From: [Clostridium] viride DSM 6836
Lineage (GTDB): Bacteria; Bacillota; Clostridia; Oscillospirales; Oscillospiraceae
Direction of reading: 5' to 3'
NCBI GenBank assembly: GCA_000620945.1
Contig: JHZO01000004.1
Location: forward strand, 124,001-188,000
Length of the DNA: 64,000 nucleotides
A model generated the notes under the pieces. That model was not told where the DNA came from. It saw only the letters and a program-made list of their open reading frames with translations, and did no database searches. Made by a program: the position numbers and the translations under genes. The stretch's first letter is position 1, and every line of letters begins with the position of its first letter. Shown here piece after piece: positions 59,724 through 64,000 of the stretch.

Positions 59724-61979
59724 TTAGTCCTCCATTTCAGGGGCAAACACCGTGACGGTTCCCATCGTATCGGTGCGGTATAGGATGGTGCCTGCCTCTT
59801 GCAGGCGGGATAGGGTGTCCGGGGCCGGATGTCCATAGGTGTTCTTACCCACAGAAACGAGGGCTCGTTCCGGTTTCGTTGCAGCGAGCAGTTCCTTCGA
59901 TGTGGCGTAGTGGGAACCATGGTGCCCAAGCACCAAAAGTTCTAACTCAGGAAGCGCATAGGAGTGAAGCAGGAGACGCTCCGTGTCCTCACTCATATCT
60001 CCTGTCAGGAGTGCGTCCCAAGTGGCATAGGTGGCGAGGAGGGAGAGGCCCACTTCGTTGTCTCCGGCTTGGGAGAGTGGCGGAAAGAGACGAAGCTGGG
60101 CCTTGCCAAAGGGAATCTTTGTTTCCGTCTGGATGTAGAGAAGCTGACAGTGGTATTGTTGTGCTAGTGCTTCCACGGCTTTCCGATCGGGCGAGTCTGC
60201 TTCGCTGTCGGGCAGGACGATGCAACTCACGGCAACACGGGAAAGCAGTTCGAAAAGACCATTGGTATGATCGGCATGGTAATGGGTTAGGACTAAGAGA
60301 TCCAGTCGACCTATGCCAAAATCTTGTAGATAGTTTGCGGCAGCCACTCCAGCATTGTTTGACCCACCACAGTCCACCAGAGCTCGGTAAGCACCGGAGG
60401 TGAGTAAAATGCTCTGTCCCTGTCCGACATCGATGGCACTGAGCGTGAGAGGTTTTGTCATCAAGCTCAGGTTCGTAAGGAGCAAGGATAGACAGAAGGT
60501 AAGGCAAAGAGAGCAGAGCGGGACCAGGACACGAGCCTGATTTTGATACCAGGCATAGATCCAGAGAAGCAACACCGCGTAGAGAACCGTGAAAAAACAT
60601 AGGTAGTAGAAGGAATGAACCGTCACTGACGCAAAGGGCAAGGAGGCAAAGGCGTGGGCAAGAAAGAGGAACAGCCGCGCTGGCAGTGCCGTTAGGGCGG
60701 CAAGCAAGGCTCCCAGGGGAGCGAAGAGGGCCGCAACCAGGACAGACAACAGTCCGCCAAGAAAGGATGCGAACACAAGGACGTTGGTCAGCAGGTTGGA
60801 AAGAGGTGCGATCAGCGATACTTGGCCAAAATACAGCGCGGTGAGGGGAGTGGTAAACACCATCGCGCCCAAGGATAGCGTAAAGACGGAGAGGGGAAGG
60901 GCCAGGAGTCGTCTTCCGCGTTCAGGCAAGGTCTTCCGTAACGATCGATGGAGTGGTTGACCAAGAAGAAAAATACCCAAGGTGGCGGCAAAGGAAAATT
61001 GCAAGCCAATATTCGCCACAGAGAAGGGATTACACAAAAGCAGCAGCAGGAGCGCGACCGATAGGGAGGTTAAGGCGTCGGAGCGACGGCCAAGGAGGGA
61101 GGCAAGCAGGGCGGTTGAGCATAGAAAGGCGGCCCGCCAGGCCCCAGGGCAGTTTCCGGTCATGGCGGCGAAGAAAAAAATCAATCCAATTTGAAGGAAT
61201 ATGGTCTTTTTATTCGTGCCAGGAAACAGCAGACCAAGATATCCGGCAAGAAATGAAATGTGCATGCTGGAAACCGCAACCACATGAGAAAGGCCACTTC
61301 GAGAGAAATCACTGCGATCCTGCGCAGAGAGCTCCGTTTGCCGGCCTGTGAGGAGGGCAAGGAGCAAGGGCGCCGTGTCCTCGTCATAGAGGGTAAGAAT
61401 CTGACCACGAATCCAATCGGCAACGTAAGCGGGGGCATAGCGCAAGGGAATATGTTTCGGACGATCCAGTGTAACGGTGCCATACGCTCGGGCAAAGAGA
61501 TATAGCCCTTTGGATCGGAGGGAACCGGTTCTCTCCCCGGGGACAGGCTCAGGACTAGTGCAATACGCGATGGTCGCAATGCGATCGCCGGGACGCAGCG
61601 TATTCCATTGGGAGTCAAGGTAAAGACGCATGGGAAACGAACGGCCGTTTGGTTCGCCCCCTCGAACCGAAACGGAGATGCCGTATTCCGTCTGGACGGG
61701 GTACTGAGTCACCACCGCCTCGAAGCGAATGGTTTGATTCACCAGTTGCTGGGAAGGAAGGTACAGCACCGTATGATATAGGAAAAACCACAGGAAGCCA
61801 AAGCAAAAGCCAAAGGTGAGCCAGAGTAAACGCGCTTGGGATCGTGCCCATCGAAGCAAACATGGAAAGAGCAAGAGCGCGGATACACCAAGCCAAAGGG
61901 GAAGAGTTTGAGGAAGAAAGAGGGAGAGAAGACAAGCTGCCGCGAACGCCGAGGAGAGGATCAGTAGCTTTCGCATCAA
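59724..61979 (-). CDS. comEC: ComEC/Rec2-type DNA uptake channel
   Basis: A 751-residue polytopic protein that forms the inner-membrane channel for single-stranded DNA in transformation. N-terminal helices and an OB-like DUF4131 region (about residues 1-180) come first, then the competence helical domain (about 200-490; SHVVAVSSMHISFLAGYLGL). The C-terminal metallo-beta-lactamase domain (about 510-745) contains LTHYHADHTNG and GHHGSHYATS, likely a nuclease. Full length, so uptake ability may be retained, although other competence genes are not in this window. Its start overlaps the metallopeptidase stop by four bases. Confidence 0.93.
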   Translation of the reverse strand: MMRKLLILSSAFAAACLLSLFLPQTLPLWLGVSALLLFPCLLRWARSQARLLWLTFGFCFGFLWFFLYHTVLYLPSQQLVNQTIRFEAVVTQYPVQTEYGISVSVRGGEPNGRSFPMRLYLDSQWNTLRPGDRIATIAYCTSPEPVPGERTGSLRSKGLYLFARAYGTVTLDRPKHIPLRYAPAYVADWIRGQILTLYDEDTAPLLLALLTGRQTELSAQDRSDFSRSGLSHVVAVSSMHISFLAGYLGLLFPGTNKKTIFLQIGLIFFFAAMTGNCPGAWRAAFLCSTALLASLLGRRSDALTSLSVALLLLLLCNPFSVANIGLQFSFAATLGIFLLGQPLHRSLRKTLPERGRRLLALPLSVFTLSLGAMVFTTPLTALYFGQVSLIAPLSNLLTNVLVFASFLGGLLSVLVAALFAPLGALLAALTALPARLFLFLAHAFASLPFASVTVHSFYYLCFFTVLYAVLLLWIYAWYQNQARVLVPLCSLCLTFCLSLLLTNLSLMTKPLTLSAIDVGQGQSILLTSGAYRALVDCGGSNNAGVAAANYLQDFGIGRLDLLVLTHYHADHTNGLFELLSRVAVSCIVLPDSEADSPDRKAVEALAQQYHCQLLYIQTETKIPFGKAQLRLFPPLSQAGDNEVGLSLLATYATWDALLTGDMSEDTERLLLHSYALPELELLVLGHHGSHYATSKELLAATKPERALVSVGKNTYGHPAPDTLSRLQEAGTILYRTDTMGTVTVFAPEMED

Positions 61980-62416
61980 TCTTCCTCAGAGGAAGGCTTT
62001 TGCCGCAGCAGCCGAAATTTCTTTTTTGGGGGAGGCGAGGGAGCGTTTTGTTGCCGCTCGTGGTACTCCTCCATAAACAGCTCGTCTTTGATCTCCAATC
62101 CACGTTCTCCGGCGAGACTTTCTAGGTGGTGCGTAAATTCATGGGAGAGGGTAAGCCAAAGCTCTTCCTCCCAATCCTCCTGCGTCCACTGTTCACGTTC
62201 GGCCAGAGCCTCAAAGGAACCGTAATAAAGTTCAATGCGCCGACCAAGAGAATCGTGGCAGTAAGCGCCAAGCGTGAAAAGGTCTGGCTCGTCTTTTTGG
62301 GAGTTTTCCTCTGGGTGAAGGAGAATCCCTCCGTTAAGCTCTCCATAAAATTCCTGTGGAAAGCGCTCGGCCATCTCCTCTAATCGAGATAGAACCTCCT
62401 CGTAGGTAAGCATCAT
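61976..62416 (-). CDS. Small zincin-type metallopeptidase family protein
   Basis: A 146-residue protein with a zinc site HEFTHHLESLAGERGLE (HExxH plus a downstream Glu) at about residues 91-107, the pattern of the DUF1025/metallopeptidase family found as single-domain proteins in bacteria. The C-terminus is basic and probably disordered. ATG at 62416 after GGAAAGGAG. It is embedded in the ALDH-comEC-holA transcript. Substrate unknown. Confidence 0.8.
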   Translation of the reverse strand: MMLTYEEVLSRLEEMAERFPQEFYGELNGGILLHPEENSQKDEPDLFTLGAYCHDSLGRRIELYYGSFEALAEREQWTQEDWEEELWLTLSHEFTHHLESLAGERGLEIKDELFMEEYHERQQNAPSPPPKKKFRLLRQKPSSEED

Positions 62417-62443
62417 AAGGGGTTCACTCCTTTCCGATCCTGT

Positions 62444-63823
62444 TCAAGGGAGTAGTCGCCACAACAGCTTGCTCTTTGGTTTGGTGTAAGGAGCATATCG
62501 AAGGGAAGGATCCAGACGGGTACCCCGCGTGAGCACACTTTTTCGGTGAGTAAAGGTCGCAAAACCAGCGGCTCCATGATAGGAGCCCATGCCACTCTCC
62601 CCAACCCCACCGAAGGGAAGTTTGGGGCTGCTCAGATGTAGTATCGTATCGTTGATGCAACCACCACCGAAGGAGAGCTCCTGCATGACGCGCTGCTGGG
62701 TCTTCTTGGATTGACTAAACAGGTAGAGCGCAAGAGGATGTGGGCGCGATCGGATCTCCTCCATCGCGTCATCCAATTTCTCATACGTTCGGACAGGAAG
62801 AATGGGGCCAAAGATTTCCTCCTTCATGACGGCATCCGCCGGTAAGACCCCATCCAGAATCGTGGGGGAAATTTGCAGGGTGTCTCGATTTACTTCCCCC
62901 CCAAAGTAGATGGTTTGGCGATCGAGGAGAGAACATAGGCGATCAAAGTGTCGCTGGTTCACGATGCGCCCATAATCGGAAGACTCCAGGGGATTGGTTC
63001 CGTACTGTAAGGCAATCTCCTTTCGAAGGGCTTCCAGAAGCTCTTCCTTCACGGATTCCTGCACCAGAAGATAGTCTGGTGCCACGCAAGTCTGACCGCA
63101 GTTTAAGAACTTGCCAAACACAATACGGCGCGCCGCCAAGGATAGATTCGCCGTTTCGTCCACCAAACAGGGACTTTTTCCGCCAAGCTCCAAGGTGACG
63201 GGAGTCAAGTGCGCAGATGCCTTTTTCATCACTAAGCGGCCAACCTCAGTGCCGCCGGTGAAGAAGATGTGGTCAAAGGATTGTTCAAGCAGGAACTGGG
63301 TTTCCGGCACGCCACCTGGGATAATGGTACAAAGGTCTTTTGGAAGGCACTCAGACAGCAGGTGGAATAACGCCTTTGCAGTCTTCGGAGCATATTCGCT
63401 GGGCTTAATGATCACCGTATTGCCAGCGGCAATGGCAGCAATGGCGGGAGCCAAGGCCAAAAGAACGGGATAGTTCCAAGGACTAATCACCAGCACACAG
63501 CCCAGCGGACAGGGGATAATCTGACCATAAGAAGGAAACTGGGAAAGGGAGAGGGACACCCGTTGAGGTTTGGCGAGGGAAGGCAGATGCTTGTCATAGT
63601 ACTGAATGTCCGCAAGAAGCATGGAAAGCTCGGAAACATACGCTTCGGTCTCGGATTTCCCCAAATCCTCGAACAGGGCAGCCAGTAACTCCGACTTTCT
63701 TGCCAAAATCCCGTCACGGAGACGGCGAAGTGCACTGCGCCGGAACGAAATTGACTTTGTTTTTCCACTTTGAAAATACGCGCGCTGAGAAGCGATTCTA
63801 TTCACAATTCGATCCTGATTCAT
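62444..63823 (-). CDS. NAD(P)-dependent aldehyde dehydrogenase (ALDH3-like)
   Basis: A 459-residue aldehyde dehydrogenase without signal peptide. The active site has the Glu in TLELGGKSP and the nucleophile Cys in NCGQTCVAPDY. The cofactor region is FFTGGTEVG, and the proton-relay Asn lies in ISPWNYPVLL. The compact length and C-terminal membrane-like basic segment fit class 3 enzymes acting on medium or long-chain aldehydes. The ATG at 63823 follows GGAGGG. It heads the operon that continues through the metallopeptidase, comEC, holA and the TOPRIM gene. Confidence 0.92.
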   Translation of the reverse strand: MNQDRIVNRIASQRAYFQSGKTKSISFRRSALRRLRDGILARKSELLAALFEDLGKSETEAYVSELSMLLADIQYYDKHLPSLAKPQRVSLSLSQFPSYGQIIPCPLGCVLVISPWNYPVLLALAPAIAAIAAGNTVIIKPSEYAPKTAKALFHLLSECLPKDLCTIIPGGVPETQFLLEQSFDHIFFTGGTEVGRLVMKKASAHLTPVTLELGGKSPCLVDETANLSLAARRIVFGKFLNCGQTCVAPDYLLVQESVKEELLEALRKEIALQYGTNPLESSDYGRIVNQRHFDRLCSLLDRQTIYFGGEVNRDTLQISPTILDGVLPADAVMKEEIFGPILPVRTYEKLDDAMEEIRSRPHPLALYLFSQSKKTQQRVMQELSFGGGCINDTILHLSSPKLPFGGVGESGMGSYHGAAGFATFTHRKSVLTRGTRLDPSLRYAPYTKPKSKLLWRLLP

Positions 63824-63919
63824 CCAATCCCTCCAAAACATTGTGGAATAATCTTGCTATTAGTGTAACACTTTACGGGCATTTCTACAAGATTGGAAGC
63901 AAAACATTGGAACCAAAAC

Positions 63920-63954
63920 AAAACTCCCGTTGGAAGAAATCCAACGGGAGTTTT
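63920..63954. terminator. Terminator near the right edge
   Basis: Perfect 15-bp stem AAAACTCCCGTTGGA with its complement and a 5-nt loop; T-rich in both directions. Confidence 0.88.
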
Positions 63955-63958
63955 GCGA

Positions 63959-64000
63959 TTAGGGAGAGGGGGAAGCAGTACGGGAGCGCGTCATCAATCT
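63959..64000 (-). CDS. 3' end of an unidentified gene (5' part outside window)
   Basis: On the minus strand the last bases encode RLMTRSRTASPSP followed by TAA at 63961-63959, directly before a strong terminator. The position suggests a real gene end, but the fragment is too short to identify. Confidence 0.35.
   Translation of the reverse strand, partial: RLMTRSRTASPSP

Noticed and set aside
1-64000. tRNA, rRNA, CRISPR arrays, insertion sequences, prophage or toxin-antitoxin operons of standard type.
   Set aside because: I looked for these by eye and saw no supporting sequence.

Overview
The window is a chromosomal segment of roughly 50% GC from an endospore-forming, probably anaerobic member of the Clostridia. 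Three things point there: a germination locus of three tandem Csp-type subtilisins followed by the cortex hydrolase SleC (11.5-18.2 kb), a yabP-yabQ-divIC-yabR sporulation and division cluster with a sigma-E-like promoter (48.1-49.8 kb), and many radical-SAM and metal-handling enzymes. I see no rRNA, tRNA, CRISPR array, insertion sequence or phage gene. The region looks like stable core chromosome with many short, well-bounded transcription units. Most units end in symmetric hairpins that can terminate transcription from both sides.

Layout. 0-4.7 kb: a TetR regulator divergent from an MMPL/RND exporter and an exported coiled-coil partner that runs off the left edge. 5-8.3 kb: a DUF4358 lipoprotein, MBOAT acyltransferase and DHHW protein, a surface-polymer acylation cassette. 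8.3-11.4 kb: a BusR-like GntR/RCK_C regulator, a small protein, a cold-shock protein and FetAB. 11.5-18.3 kb: the csp-sleC germination operon. 18.4-27.6 kb: a KamA-family aminomutase, a membrane glycosyltransferase, a polysaccharide deacetylase, a radical SAM enzyme, a FAH-family enzyme and a membrane GGDEF-EAL protein. 27.7-31.0 kb: a sulfur-assimilation island with an Rrf2 regulator, cysK and metY. 31-37.5 kb: pgeF, secA, rlmD, two unknown small genes and an MmcQ/YjbR protein. 37.6-40.4 kb: a P-type metal ATPase behind a NiCo (czcD) riboswitch. 40.4-48.1 kb: a zinc-ribbon/P-loop pair, then yfbR-ACT-UPF0210-pgi, then mtaB-thyA-folA. 48.1-53.8 kb: yab genes, then an aminotransferase with a NitT/TauT-type ABC importer. 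53.8-57.1 kb: CIRCE, hsp20 and clpB. 57-64 kb: small membrane proteins, then ALDH, metallopeptidase, comEC, holA and a TOPRIM/DUF4093 protein.

The most interesting parts are regulatory. (1) cysK and metY each carry an overlooked leader ORF with clustered Cys codons, and each promoter has a related inverted repeat centred on its -35 box. The metY leader also holds a complete terminator with a mutually exclusive 10-bp anti-terminator. Together with the neighbouring three-cysteine Rrf2 regulator this suggests two-layer control of sulfur assimilation. (2) The P-type ATPase has a recognisable NiCo riboswitch with an overlapping terminator, which predicts Co/Ni/Fe efflux rather than Ca transport. 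(3) A 24-residue membrane peptide faces an orphan transcription terminator. (4) The GGDEF-EAL gene has a 136-nt structured leader that matches no riboswitch I recognise. All calls come from reading the sequence alone; no database search was possible.
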